Position numbers and translations under genes: made by a program. A stretch of DNA of 64,000 bases from Paractinoplanes rishiriensis (GTDB lineage Bacteria; Actinomycetota; Actinomycetes; Mycobacteriales; Micromonosporaceae), in assembly GCF_016862375.1 (NCBI RefSeq), contig NZ_BOMV01000039.1, forward strand, positions 62,001 through 126,000, written 5' to 3'. The notes below the pieces were generated by a model, which saw nothing but the letters and a program-made list of their open reading frames with translations, was not told where the DNA came from and searched no databases. Shown here piece by piece: positions 24,923-34,467 of the stretch. Within the stretch, counting starts at the first letter, position 1; every line of letters begins with the position of its first letter.

Positions 24923-25273
24923 GTGACTACGCCTCCGAACTACGGCCCGCCTCCGAACTACGGCCCGCCGGCCGGCCAGCCGGCCGGCGGACAGAACACC
25001 CAGGGCCTGGTGGGCATGATCCTCGGAATCATCGCGATCCCGCTGGCCTGCTGCCCGTACCTGGGCATCATCGTCGGCATCGTCGGCGGGGTCTTCAGCT
25101 GGCTCGGCCTCAAGAAGGCGAACGAGGGTCTGGCGAGCAACGGCGGCCAGGCCAAGGCCGGCCTGATCTGCTCGGGTGTCGGTGTCGTGCTGGGCATCCT
25201 GATCCTGATCCTGTCGTTCAGCCTGTCCCAGCTCGATTGGCAGACCTACCTCGAGAACAACAGCACCAACTGA
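24923..25273 (+). CDS. DUF4190-type small membrane protein
   Basis: A 116-residue protein with a Pro/Gly/Tyr-rich cytoplasmic N-terminus (PPNYGPPPNYGPPAGQPAGG), a first hydrophobic segment (MILGIIAIPLACCPYLGIIVGIVGGVFSWLGL), a short positively charged loop and a second segment (LICSGVGVVLGILILILSFSLS). This is the DUF4190 layout, function unknown. GTG start at 24923 follows AAGGATG. It is transcribed away from purN. An exact 18-base duplication encodes part of the Pro-rich region. Confidence 0.78.
   Translation: MTTPPNYGPPPNYGPPAGQPAGGQNTQGLVGMILGIIAIPLACCPYLGIIVGIVGGVFSWLGLKKANEGLASNGGQAKAGLICSGVGVVLGILILILSFSLSQLDWQTYLENNSTN
24931..24966 (+). repeat. Exact 18-base tandem duplication
   Basis: Two identical 18-base copies (24931-24948 and 24949-24966) encode PPNYGP twice in the N-terminal tail of the DUF4190-type protein. 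Their perfect identity suggests recent slippage. Confidence 0.85.
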
Positions 25274-25293
25274 GTTCTCCCCGGGCCGGCCCG

Positions 25294-26928
25294 TCAGTTC
25301 TTGCGGGCCGGCCCAAAAGCACGTCCCGCGGCCGCACCGGCGGCCGCCGCCCCCGCCACCACCGCGGTGGCGACCAGCCCGACCTGCCACGGATCCGGCC
25401 CGATGGTGGCCAGCCGGCCGTCGCCCAGCGGCCCGCCGGAGAGCCGGCAGAGCACCCCCAGCGCGACACCGGCCACCGGACCGGCGAGCACTCCCCCGCC
25501 GAGCAGCAGCGACCACGGCGTGGCCGGCTTCTCGCCCGGTGCCGCCGCCGGCATCCCGCGGTTCACCCGCATGGTCAGCAGCCAGCCGGCCGCCATGGCC
25601 GCCAGCACCGGAACCGCCAGCAGGGCCGCGCCCGCCGCCCCCATCGGCCCGTTCGGCAGCCCGGCCAGCAGCGGCAAGGTCGGTAGTGGCCCGACGGTGA
25701 CCTCGGTGAGCCGGATGGCCGAGCCGGTGCCCAGCGCAAATCCCGGCCCGAGCAGATAGGCGGCGGCCCAGACCGCGGCGTTGGCCCCGTAGGACAGGCT
25801 GAGCAGCGTAATCCCGGCCTGCCCCGCCACTCCGGTGCGGAACGCGGAGATGGTGTCGGCCGCCTGCCCGCCGCCGAGGGCAACGGACAGCCCGGTGACC
25901 GCGGCCCCCGAGGCCAGGATGAAAAGTGTCGCGATGAGACCGGTACGCACACCGGCCCGCAGCGCAACCGGCGTCCGGCGGGCCAGCACACTCAGCGCGT
26001 CGGTGCCGCGCAGCGCCCCCACCAGCCCGCCGGCCAGCCCGATCACAAAGAAATTGATCGCCGCCTGGGCCGGCGCCACATCGGTGCCCCGCCCGTCCAC
26101 CCCGAGCGCAGCCATCGACCCGAGCAGCGAGTAGGTCAACGCAATAGCGAACGCGACCAGCAGTGCGGACCCGGTGGACCCGTTACGCCGGGCCCCGATC
26201 GCCCGCGTGACATGCAGCCCGGCCCGGTTGAGCCGCCAGCCGACCAGCATGGTGAGCAACAGCGGTGCCAGCCCCAGCGCCCCGATCGACGTCCCGATCG
26301 GAACCCCGTGCCCGAGCAGCCACCCGGCCAGCCCCGCATGCGCGGCACCAGCGAGCCCGCCCTGCCCCTCCAGGGTCCGAGCCAGCCCGATCACAGCAGC
26401 AACGGGAACATAGGACAGAGCCGCAGCCCACACCGTCGCGAACCCCACCGCAACCGGCAACGGCGCCCGCCGCGCCGGCCCGGGCGGCCGGCGCTGACTG
26501 GGCACCCGGACGGTAGGCCGGTCCCCCAGCACCTTGTCATCAACCAGCACGGTGGGCCGCCCACCCGAGCCCGGCCCGGAGATGGCCTCGGTGGACCGGT
26601 CCATGCCACCGGACGAGGCCGCCCGATCCGCCTTGCCACCCTCAGCCCGGATGGCCTGCGTCGGCCGCTCCACCCCGCCCTCACCGCGCCGCCGGCCCTC
26701 ACCGCGCAGCCCAGCATCCCCGCGCACCCCCTCTTCGCCGTGTCGCCCCTCTTCGCCACGCCGCCCGCCCTGACCGGATTTATCGGATTTGTCGGGTGGG
26801 CCCGATGAGGGGGCGGGGAGAGGTTCGGTGTGGCGGTCGAGCGGGACCGTCTCGCGGGCGGCGAAGGCCGCCTCGGCTACCGCGAACGGGTCTTCCGAGT
26901 CGTCGGGACGGTCGGGTGGGGTGGGCAT
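25294..26928 (-). CDS. DUF6350 polytopic membrane protein
   Basis: A 544-residue integral membrane protein. Residues 1-150 are low-complexity and charged (GEEGRHGEEGVRGDAGLRGE type repeats), followed by about eight to ten hydrophobic helices beginning VGFATVWAAALSYVPVAAVIGLA. It matches what I know of DUF6350 (PerM-like) actinobacterial proteins, which typically lie between sucCD and purN/purH as here. The conserved position suggests a housekeeping envelope or division role, but this is not established. Convergent with the DUF4190 gene, ending 20 bases away. Confidence 0.75.
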   Translation of the reverse strand: MPTPPDRPDDSEDPFAVAEAAFAARETVPLDRHTEPLPAPSSGPPDKSDKSGQGGRRGEEGRHGEEGVRGDAGLRGEGRRRGEGGVERPTQAIRAEGGKADRAASSGGMDRSTEAISGPGSGGRPTVLVDDKVLGDRPTVRVPSQRRPPGPARRAPLPVAVGFATVWAAALSYVPVAAVIGLARTLEGQGGLAGAAHAGLAGWLLGHGVPIGTSIGALGLAPLLLTMLVGWRLNRAGLHVTRAIGARRNGSTGSALLVAFAIALTYSLLGSMAALGVDGRGTDVAPAQAAINFFVIGLAGGLVGALRGTDALSVLARRTPVALRAGVRTGLIATLFILASGAAVTGLSVALGGGQAADTISAFRTGVAGQAGITLLSLSYGANAAVWAAAYLLGPGFALGTGSAIRLTEVTVGPLPTLPLLAGLPNGPMGAAGAALLAVPVLAAMAAGWLLTMRVNRGMPAAAPGEKPATPWSLLLGGGVLAGPVAGVALGVLCRLSGGPLGDGRLATIGPDPWQVGLVATAVVAGAAAAGAAAGRAFGPARKN

Positions 26929-27041
26929 CGTCGCCTACTTTTGCACGACGGAGGGGCTGCGGCGACGCAGATACGGCGGCGCGCCGCCATTCGGGTCACC
27001 TGGGCCCGGGTGGCGGCGCGCCGTCATTGCTCGTACCGGAA

Positions 27042-27923
27042 TCAGCTCATGACCTGGCGCATGAGCCGCGCGGTCTCGCTCGGGGTCTTGCCGACCTTGA
27101 CGCCGGCGGCCTCGAGGGCCACCTTCTTGGCGTCGGCGGTGCCGGCCGAGCCCGAGATGATCGCGCCGGCGTGGCCCATGGTCTTGCCGGGCGGGGCGGT
27201 GAAGCCGGCGATGTAGCCGACCACCGGCTTGGTCACGTTGGCCTTGATGAACTCGGCCGCCCGCTCCTCGGCGTCGCCGCCGATCTCGCCGATCATCACG
27301 ATCGCGTCGGTGTCCGGGTCTTCCTGGAACGCCTTCAGCGCGTCGATGTGGGTGGTGCCGATGACCGGGTCGCCGCCGATGCCCACGCAGCTCGAGAAGC
27401 CGATGTCGCGCAGCTCGTACATCAGCTGGTAGGTCAGCGTGCCGCTCTTGCTGACCAGGCCGATCCGGCCGGCCGGCGTGATGTCGGCCGGGATGATGCC
27501 GGCGTTGGACGCGCCCGGCGAGGCGATGCCGGGGCAGTTCGGGCCGATGATCCGGGTCTTCTGCCCCCGGTCGACGTTGTACGCCCAGAAGGCCGCCGAG
27601 TCCTGCACCGGCACGCCCTCGGTGATCACCACGGCGAGCGCGATCTCGGCGTCGATCGCCTCGACCACCGCGGCCTTGGTGAACGCCGGCGGGACGAAGA
27701 TGACCGACACGTCGGCGCCGGTCTCCTTGATCGCCTCGGCCACCGACGCGAAGACCGGCAGCTCGGTGCCGTCGAAGTCAACCTTCGTGCCGGCCTTGCG
27801 CGGGTTGACCCCGCCGACCACGTTGGTGCCCGCGGCGAGCATCCGCCGGGTGTGCTTCGAGCCCTCGGCACCGGTCATGCCCTGGACGATGACCTTGGAG
27901 TCCTTGGTAAGCCAGATAGCCAT
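27042..27923 (-). CDS. sucD: Succinyl-CoA synthetase alpha subunit
   Basis: TCA-cycle enzyme subunit that binds CoA and carries the phosphohistidine. 293 residues: MAIWLTKDSKVIVQGMTGAEG, GGVNPRKAG, NCPGIASPG, KSGTLTYQ, and the catalytic His in KTMGHAGAIISG. Starts 4 bases after sucC ends, so the two subunits are co-translated. An upstream in-frame start was rejected because it would run into sucC. Confidence 0.96.
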   Translation of the reverse strand: MAIWLTKDSKVIVQGMTGAEGSKHTRRMLAAGTNVVGGVNPRKAGTKVDFDGTELPVFASVAEAIKETGADVSVIFVPPAFTKAAVVEAIDAEIALAVVITEGVPVQDSAAFWAYNVDRGQKTRIIGPNCPGIASPGASNAGIIPADITPAGRIGLVSKSGTLTYQLMYELRDIGFSSCVGIGGDPVIGTTHIDALKAFQEDPDTDAIVMIGEIGGDAEERAAEFIKANVTKPVVGYIAGFTAPPGKTMGHAGAIISGSAGTADAKKVALEAAGVKVGKTPSETARLMRQVMS

Positions 27924-27927
27924 TACG

Positions 27928-29106
27928 TCACTTCCCCGCAGCCGCGAGCTCGGCGGCCCGCTCGGCCGCTCCGTCCATCGTGTCCACCCGCTCCACCAGC
28001 GGGTTGTTCGCTCCGTCGAGGATGGCGCGGCCGGCCTCGGCGTTGTTGCCGTCAAGGCGGACCACGAGCGGCTTGGACACGCTCTCGCCGCGCTCGCCGA
28101 GCAGGGCGAGGGCCTGGACGATGCCGTTGGCCACCTCGTCGCAGGCGGTGATGCCGCCGAAGACGTTCACGAAGACCGACTTGACCGCCGGGTCGCCGAG
28201 CACGATCTCGAGGCCGTTCGCCATCACCTGGGCGCTGGCGCCGCCGCCGATGTCGAGGAAGTTGGCCGGCTTGACCCCGCCGTGCTTCTCACCCGCGTAC
28301 GCCACCACGTCGAGGGTCGACATGACCAGGCCGGCGCCGTTGCCGATGATGCCGACCTCGCCGTCCAGCTTGACGTAGTTGAGGTTCTTGGCCTTGGCCG
28401 CCTGCTCCAGCGGGTCGACCGCGGACTGGTCGACCAGCGCCTCGTGGTCCGGGTGCCGGAACGACGCGTTCTCGTCCAGCGTGATCTTGGCGTCCAGGCA
28501 GAGCACCCGGCCGTCACCGACCTTGGCCAGCGGGTTGACCTCGACGAGCGTGGCGTCCTCGGCCACGAACGCCTGCCAGAGCTTCACCGCGATGTCGACG
28601 ACGTGCTCGCTGACCTCGGCCGGGAACTTGGCGGCGGTCACGATCTCGCGGGCCTTGGCCTCGTCGACGCCCTTGACGGCGTCGATCGCGATCTTGGCAA
28701 CCCGGTCCGGCTGCTCCTCGGCGACCGTCTCGATCTCCATGCCGCCGGCCACGCTCGCGATGCACAGGAACGTACGGTTGGCGCGGTCGAGCAGGTAGGA
28801 GAAGTAGTACTCCTCCTGGATGTCGGCCGTCTCGGCCAGCATCACCTTGTGGACCGTGTGGCCCTTGATGTCCATGCCCAGGATGTCGGTGGCCCGAGCC
28901 TGCGCCTCGTCGGCGCCGTCGGCCAGCTTGACGCCGCCGGCCTTGCCCCGGCCGCCGACCTTGACCTGGGCCTTCACGACGACCTTGCCGCCGAGCCGCT
29001 CCGCGATCGCGCGGGCCTCCTGCGGGGTCTCCGCGACACCGCCGCCCAGCACGGGCAGTCCGTGCCGTTCGAACAGGTCCCGCCCCTGATACTCGAACAG
29101 GTCCAC
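27928..29106 (-). CDS. sucC: Succinyl-CoA synthetase beta subunit
   Basis: Nucleotide-grasp subunit of succinyl-CoA synthetase, 392 residues. Features: MDLFEYQGRDLFERHGLPV (GTG start at 29106, preceded by GGAGA), KAQVKVGGRGKAGGVKLA (ATP-grasp Lys), and the C-terminal FVNVFGGITACDEVANGIV. Residues for ADP versus GDP preference cannot be judged here. Upstream lies a 380-base non-coding region that presumably holds the promoter. Confidence 0.96.
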   Translation of the reverse strand: MDLFEYQGRDLFERHGLPVLGGGVAETPQEARAIAERLGGKVVVKAQVKVGGRGKAGGVKLADGADEAQARATDILGMDIKGHTVHKVMLAETADIQEEYYFSYLLDRANRTFLCIASVAGGMEIETVAEEQPDRVAKIAIDAVKGVDEAKAREIVTAAKFPAEVSEHVVDIAVKLWQAFVAEDATLVEVNPLAKVGDGRVLCLDAKITLDENASFRHPDHEALVDQSAVDPLEQAAKAKNLNYVKLDGEVGIIGNGAGLVMSTLDVVAYAGEKHGGVKPANFLDIGGGASAQVMANGLEIVLGDPAVKSVFVNVFGGITACDEVANGIVQALALLGERGESVSKPLVVRLDGNNAEAGRAILDGANNPLVERVDTMDGAAERAAELAAAGK

Positions 29107-29441
29107 GTGTCTCCTTTCGCTCGCGACGCCAAGCACCGGCAAGCCACACCGCCCGCGTCCCGACCTGTGTGCGCGCCGGGTCCGCCGAGGCGCCGCCAGC
29201 GTGAAGAATGTCCGGCCCGAAGGGGCCCTCTTCGCAGACTAGCGACCCTGAGGAGCAGCCCGTAGCCGCGGGTGCGCGGTGTGCAAGACCGCACACGTAC
29301 GCCGTACTCAAAAAGCTGTCCGCGCTCGCGTAACCCGCCCCGGAGGGCGTCGTTGAGAGTGGTGTCGGAGCGCTACGGCGAACCGAATGCGAGCGGCCGA
29401 TGCCCTGTCGGTCGAGGGGTGGCGGCGGGGCATCGTGCATA
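29107..29441. other. Non-coding region upstream of sucC
   Basis: No gene is supported. Small hairpins are present: GGCCC-GAAG-GGGCC (29214-29227) and GTGTGC-AAGACC-GCACAC (29279-29296). They could lie in the sucC leader, but no consensus promoter could be fixed by eye. Confidence 0.45.
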
Positions 29442-29478
29442 GAGAGGCCGGACGTGTGAGGGGTGCGTCCGGCCTCTC
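29442..29478. terminator. Hairpin downstream of B12-binding gene
   Basis: GAGAGGCCGGAC (29442-29453) pairs perfectly with GTCCGGCCTCTC (29467-29478) around a 13-base loop, 9 bases beyond the stop of the B12-binding gene on the minus strand. No T run. Confidence 0.75.
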
Positions 29479-29487
29479 CCCTTGCCG

Positions 29488-29892
<405 letters not shown>

Positions 29893-30280
29893 CCGACCCT
29901 CCGCGTCCCGGAACACCGTTGTCCTGAACGAACGGTAACCCGCGCGAGGGGGCCGGGGTAGTCGGCTTCCGCTAACAGAGATCACCAAGAGTGACCGAAA
30001 ATGTATTCTGCGTCACCTGACTTTGCGTTTCTTAGATAATCACAGAGAGTGGGCAACGAAGCTGTTCGAAAAAGGTAACGAATTCGGACATTCTCTCCTG
30101 AATGCGGACCGGTAACTGTCACGGAATTGGCGCTTCGACTTGTGGCGCGGCGGCCGTTTCGTTACCGTGGCCCACGGCTGTCAACCGGTTAACCCCGAAC
30201 CGGCAGCCAGGACGGGCACCGAACGGCCGGAAATTCGGCCGGTGACCGCCACCGTATTACCACCGATGGAGGGTTAGTTC
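29893..30280 (+). promoter_or_regulatory. Long promoter/leader region of the M23 peptidase gene
   Basis: This 388-base non-coding region is less GC-rich than its surroundings. GGTAAC occurs at 30074-30079 and 30111-30116 and its reverse, GTTACC, at 30161-30166. Near the gene are two stem-loops: GGCTG..CCGGTT-AACCCCG-AACCGG-CAGCC (30176-30208) and CGGCCG-GAAATT-CGGCCG (30224-30241). Actinomycete M23 and Rpf genes are often controlled by MtrA and by c-di-AMP (ydaO) riboswitches. CCCGAACCGGCAGCC here recalls the 3' part of that riboswitch, but I cannot find a complete match. Confidence 0.4.
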
Positions 30281-31021
30281 GTGCGCCAGCGCTTGTCGTC
30301 TGAGCCCGACCGGTATCGCGGCCGTCGTCGCGTACCTACCCCACCTCGCAGTCGTTATGCCGTCGTCGTCACCTCCGCCTTCATGGGCGCTGGTGTGGTG
30401 GCCCTCGGCGCCGCGTCCAACCTGCCGGACATCAAGGCTCCGAACGCCGAGGCGCTGCGCGGCCTGGAGAGCGCCAACGTCTCCGAGGCGATCGCCCAGC
30501 GCGAGTCCGACGACAAGGCCGCCTCGCGTAATGAGAACCGCGAAGCCGTCAGCAAAGAGAAGGTCAGCGCCGAGGAAGCCGCGCGCGACGTCTGGCTGCT
30601 GCCGCTCGACGATTACGTCTTCACCTCCGCGTACGGCGTCCGCTGGGGCAAACTGCACGCCGGCGTCGACCTGGCCGCCCGCGAGGGCACCCCGTACAAG
30701 GCGATCCACGCCGGCACGGTGATCAAGGCCGGCTACGACGGTGGCTACGGCTACTCGATCACGGTCAAGAACGACGACGGCACCGAGGTCATCTACGCCC
30801 ACTCCCGTCGCGTCCTGGTCAAGGCCGGCGACCAGGTGAAGGCCGGCCAGATGATCGGCGAGGTCGGCAGCACCGGCGCCTCGTTCGGCACGCACCTGCA
30901 CATCGAGGTGCACAGCAAGGGCAACCCGGTCGACCCGATCCCGTTCCTCCGCCAGCGCGGCGTCGACATCAAGCTCCAGGTCGAGTCGGTGTACGCCGGC
31001 ATGGCGGCCAACGCCTCCTGA
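30281..31021 (+). CDS. M23 (LytM-type) metallopeptidase, membrane-anchored
   Basis: A 246-residue cell-wall peptidase candidate. The Arg-rich N-terminus is followed by one membrane segment (about 27-47, YAVVVTSAFMGAGVVALGAAS), then a charged helical region, then an M23 domain with HAGVDLAA (first His and Asp ligands) and HLHIEVH (HxH ligand), so the zinc site looks complete. It should cut peptidoglycan cross-links or act as a LytM regulator outside the cell. GTG start at 30281 follows GGAGGG. A structured leader precedes it, and a second M23 gene follows 46 bases later. Confidence 0.9.
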   Translation: MRQRLSSEPDRYRGRRRVPTPPRSRYAVVVTSAFMGAGVVALGAASNLPDIKAPNAEALRGLESANVSEAIAQRESDDKAASRNENREAVSKEKVSAEEAARDVWLLPLDDYVFTSAYGVRWGKLHAGVDLAAREGTPYKAIHAGTVIKAGYDGGYGYSITVKNDDGTEVIYAHSRRVLVKAGDQVKAGQMIGEVGSTGASFGTHLHIEVHSKGNPVDPIPFLRQRGVDIKLQVESVYAGMAANAS

Positions 31022-31067
31022 CCCCGCTTTCCCTCAGGCCCGGCCGCACCGGGCCGACGATCATGAC

Positions 31068-31922
31068 GTGTCAGGTCGTCATCGCACCGGTCGTCACCGC
31101 CGCGTGCACGCCGCGCGCCATCGCGCCCCACTCCCCCAGAACCGCCGCACGCTCCTGCTCAGCAGCACGATGGGCGCCGCCCTCCTGACCGGCGTGGCCG
31201 GCGGCACCACCGCAGCCGCCCAGTCGGACATTCCCGCGCTGCTCGCACCAGGCCCAACCGATGCACCCGCGCCCCACCGCGCCCTCGCGTCGCCCGATTT
31301 ATCCGGCTCCAACCTTGCGCCCGCTTCGCGCGGTGGGGGTAGAGAAACCAGCTCGGGAGGGGAAACCGGCGCGGGAAGCGGAACCGGCTCGGGAGGACGG
31401 GAAGGTTCGCGAGGAAGGCACGGCGCGGGAGTGGGGAGCGGTTCAGGGGCTTTGGCCAACGGAGCTGGTCTGCCCGCTGAAACCGTTCGGCTCAAGGCGC
31501 CCGCCAGCCGCCGCGCCCCAGGACAATGGGTCCACCCCAACCCGACGGCGACCGTCACGTCCTGTTTCGGGCCGCGGTGGGGACGGGAGCACCAAGGCGT
31601 CGACCTCGCCGCGCCCGCGGGCACACCGATCGTGGCGACCGGCACCGGCGTCGTGGTGCGGGCCGGCGTCGAGGGTGGGTACGGCAATGCCGTGCTGATC
31701 GACCACGGCGACGGATACCGCACGCACTACGGCCACCTCGCGGCGATCGGCGTGGTGGCCGGGCAGCGGGTCCGGGCCGGGCAGCCGGTCGGACACGAGG
31801 GGTCGACCGGGCACTCGACCGGGCCCCATCTGCACTTCGAGGTGCGTCAGGGGCCCTACCAGGACCCGGTGGAACCGACCGCCTGGCTGCGTGCGCGCGG
31901 GGTCGACATCCGCGGGTGTTAA
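31068..31922 (+). CDS. Second M23 (LytM-type) metallopeptidase, secreted
   Basis: A 284-residue paralogue of the upstream protein. A twin-basic/Arg-rich N-terminus precedes a hydrophobic signal (LLLSSTMGAALLTGVAGGTTAAA), then a Gly/Ser-rich low-complexity linker (about 85-140), then M23 motifs HQGVDLAAPAGTP and HLHFEVRQGP. The intact zinc ligands suggest activity on peptidoglycan. The stop codon shares TTAA with the stop of the convergent helicase gene (4-base overlap). Start GTG at 31068 is the best available, though its ribosome-binding site is weak. Confidence 0.87.
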   Translation: MSGRHRTGRHRRVHAARHRAPLPQNRRTLLLSSTMGAALLTGVAGGTTAAAQSDIPALLAPGPTDAPAPHRALASPDLSGSNLAPASRGGGRETSSGGETGAGSGTGSGGREGSRGRHGAGVGSGSGALANGAGLPAETVRLKAPASRRAPGQWVHPNPTATVTSCFGPRWGREHQGVDLAAPAGTPIVATGTGVVVRAGVEGGYGNAVLIDHGDGYRTHYGHLAAIGVVAGQRVRAGQPVGHEGSTGHSTGPHLHFEVRQGPYQDPVEPTAWLRARGVDIRGC

Positions 31923-34369
31923 ATCTTTTCGATCGGGGCGTGGCGCATGATCAGCCACATCACCTGGTCGCCGAAGTCGATCTGGGCTCGAGCGCCGGGG
32001 CCCTGGCCCTCGACCGCGACGACGCGGCCCAGGCCGTAGCGCTGATGGTTGACCCGGTCGCCGACCGCGACCTTGGGGGCCTGCGGCAACTCGCTGGCGG
32101 TGGCCAGTTTGCTGGCGTCGATGCCCAGGCGGCTGGCCAGTTGCTGGGCCTTGGGCGTGCCGCCCGCGAAGCCGCCGCCGCGGGCCCGGTCACCGCCGCC
32201 CCGGCCACCCACGCCGCCGCCCGTACCGGACCAGGACGTGTAGGAACCGGCCGTGCGCTCCCAGCGGATCAGCTCGGGGGGCAACTCGTCGGTGAAGCGG
32301 GACGGTGGGTTGTATTGTGGCTGGCCCCAGGCACCCCGGGTGACCGCGCGGGACAGGTAGAGCCGCTGGCGGGCCCGGGTGATGCCGACGTACGCGAGGC
32401 GGCGCTCCTCCTCGAGTTCGGTGTTGTCGCTCATGGCGCGCATGTGCGGGAACACGCCGTCCTCTAGGCCGGTGAGGAAGACCACCGGGAACTCCAGGCC
32501 CTTCGCCGTGTGCAGGGTCATCAGGGTGACGACGCCCTGGTTTTCCGGGTCGTCGTCGGGCAGCTGGTCGGCGTCGGCGACCAGCGCCACCTGCTCGAGG
32601 AAGCCGGCCAGCGTGGCCGCCTGCGGCGCGTCCTCCTCGGCCTGGGCCTCCACCCGTTCGGTGTACTCCCGGGCGACGCTGACGAGTTCCTGGAGGTTTT
32701 CGACCCGGCCCTGGTCTTGCGGGTCGAGGCTCTCCTCCAGCTCGCTGAGCAGGCCGGACCGCTGGAGCACGGCCTCGAGCACCTCCTCGGGCGGCGCCGT
32801 CTCGGCGATCACCCGCAGGTCGTCGAGCATGTGCACGAAGTCGGCGATCGCGTTGGCCGAGCGGGCCGCGATGCCGGGCGCGTCCTTGGCGTGCCGCAGC
32901 GCCTGGCCGAACGAGATGCGGTCGCGGGCCGACAGGGCCTCGACGCACGCCTCGGCACGGTCGCCGATGCCGCGTTTCGGGGTGTTGAGCACCCGGCGGA
33001 TGCTGACCGTGTCGTCGTCGTTGACCAGGGCGCGCAGGTACGCCAGGGCGTCCCGGACCTCTTTGCGCTCGTAGAAACGCACCCCGCCGACCACCTTGTA
33101 GGGCAGGCCGACCCGGATGAACACCTCCTCGAACACCCGGGACTGGGCGTTGGTGCGATAGAAGACGGCCACGTCGCCGGGACGGACGTTTTCGCGGTCG
33201 TGCAGCCGGTCGATCTCGCGGGCCACCCAGTCGGCCTCGGCGTGCTCGGTGTCGGCCACGTATCCGACGATCTGCTCGCCCTGGCCCTGGTCGCTCCACA
33301 GCCGTTTGGGCTTGCGCGACGTGTTGCGGTCGATCACCGCGTTGGCGGCGGTCAGGATCGTCTGCGTGGAGCGGTAGTTCTGCTCGAGCAGAATGGTGCG
33401 GGCATCCGGGTAGTCGCGTTCGAACTCCAGGATGTTGCGGATGGTGGCGCCGCGGAACGCGTAGATCGACTGGTCGGCGTCGCCCACCACGCACAGCTCG
33501 CCCGGTGGCACGTCGCCCCCCGGCTGCCCGACCAGCTCGCGGACCAGCATGTATTGCGCGTGGTTGGTGTCCTGGTATTCGTCGACAAGCACGTGCCGGA
33601 AACGTCGGCGGTACGCCTCGGCGACGTGCGGATGCGACTGGAACAGGTGCACCGTGGCCATGATGATGTCGTCGAAGTCGAGCGCGTGCGCCTCGCGCAG
33701 GCGGCGCTGATAGAGCTCGTACGCCTCGGCGACCGCCCGCTCGGTGGGGCCCTTGGCCTTGTCCTTGAACTCCTCGGGCTCGACCAGCTCGTTTTTCAGG
33801 TTGGACACCTGGGCCGCCAGGCCGCGCGGGGTGTACCGCTTGGGGTCGAGGTCGAGCTCGCGGACCACCAGCTGCATGAGCCGGCGCGAGTCGTCGGCGT
33901 CGTAGATCGAGAACGAGCTCTTGAGGCCGGCGTGCTCGTGTTCGGCGCGCAGGATGCGCACGCAGGCGGAGTGGAACGTCGACACCCACATCAGCCGGGC
34001 GCGCGGGCCGACCAGGTGGGCGACCCGCTCCTTCATCTCGCCGGCCGCCTTGTTGGTGAAGGTGATCGCGATGATCTCGCCGGGGTGCACATGGCGTTCG
34101 CCGAGCAGGTAGGCGATGCGGTGGGTCAGCACCCGGGTCTTGCCGGAGCCGGCGCCGGCCACGATCAGCAGCGGCGTGCCGGAGTGGGTGACCGCGTCGC
34201 GCTGTGGGCCGTTGAGCCCGGTCAGCAGGGCCTCGGTGTCGAACCGGCGGGCCTTGCGGGCCGGATCGGACGGGGCCGGCTGAGACCGGGCCGGATCGGA
34301 CGGGGGCGCCTCCCGGACCGCGGGCATGGCGAACAGGGCGTTGTTCTGGGGTTCGGAGGTAGCTCGCAT
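31919..34369 (-). CDS. pcrA: UvrD/PcrA-type DNA helicase
   Basis: An 816-residue superfamily 1A 3'-5' helicase for repair and replication restart. Motifs in order: LNGPQRDAV (Q), AGAGSGKTRVL (Walker A), ITFTNKAAGEMKER (Ia), VDEYQDTN (Walker B), GDADQSIYAFRGA (III), LEQNYRSTQTIL (IV), VTLMTLHTAKGLEF (V), and VGITRARQRLYL (VI). The C-terminal tail has a Gly-rich stretch and a Tudor-like domain (VAVGDRVNHQRYGLGRVVAVEG) typical of PcrA. The ATG at 34369 is chosen; a TTG 33 bases earlier is less likely. Confidence 0.94.
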   Translation of the reverse strand: MRATSEPQNNALFAMPAVREAPPSDPARSQPAPSDPARKARRFDTEALLTGLNGPQRDAVTHSGTPLLIVAGAGSGKTRVLTHRIAYLLGERHVHPGEIIAITFTNKAAGEMKERVAHLVGPRARLMWVSTFHSACVRILRAEHEHAGLKSSFSIYDADDSRRLMQLVVRELDLDPKRYTPRGLAAQVSNLKNELVEPEEFKDKAKGPTERAVAEAYELYQRRLREAHALDFDDIIMATVHLFQSHPHVAEAYRRRFRHVLVDEYQDTNHAQYMLVRELVGQPGGDVPPGELCVVGDADQSIYAFRGATIRNILEFERDYPDARTILLEQNYRSTQTILTAANAVIDRNTSRKPKRLWSDQGQGEQIVGYVADTEHAEADWVAREIDRLHDRENVRPGDVAVFYRTNAQSRVFEEVFIRVGLPYKVVGGVRFYERKEVRDALAYLRALVNDDDTVSIRRVLNTPKRGIGDRAEACVEALSARDRISFGQALRHAKDAPGIAARSANAIADFVHMLDDLRVIAETAPPEEVLEAVLQRSGLLSELEESLDPQDQGRVENLQELVSVAREYTERVEAQAEEDAPQAATLAGFLEQVALVADADQLPDDDPENQGVVTLMTLHTAKGLEFPVVFLTGLEDGVFPHMRAMSDNTELEEERRLAYVGITRARQRLYLSRAVTRGAWGQPQYNPPSRFTDELPPELIRWERTAGSYTSWSGTGGGVGGRGGGDRARGGGFAGGTPKAQQLASRLGIDASKLATASELPQAPKVAVGDRVNHQRYGLGRVVAVEGQGPGARAQIDFGDQVMWLIMRHAPIEKI

Positions 34370-34467
34370 CGCGGTGGCAAGTCTAGGCCCACCCCCCGAC
34401 AAGAATCGGGGACTGTGCGGCGGCGCGGAATCTGTTTGAATCGGCCGACAGGGGCCGAGGGGGCGCG

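Noticed and set aside
30176..30241. Firm ydaO (c-di-AMP) riboswitch call
   Set aside because: Only a short stretch resembles the conserved 3' block; the long two-part architecture could not be traced by eye, so it is left as a candidate.
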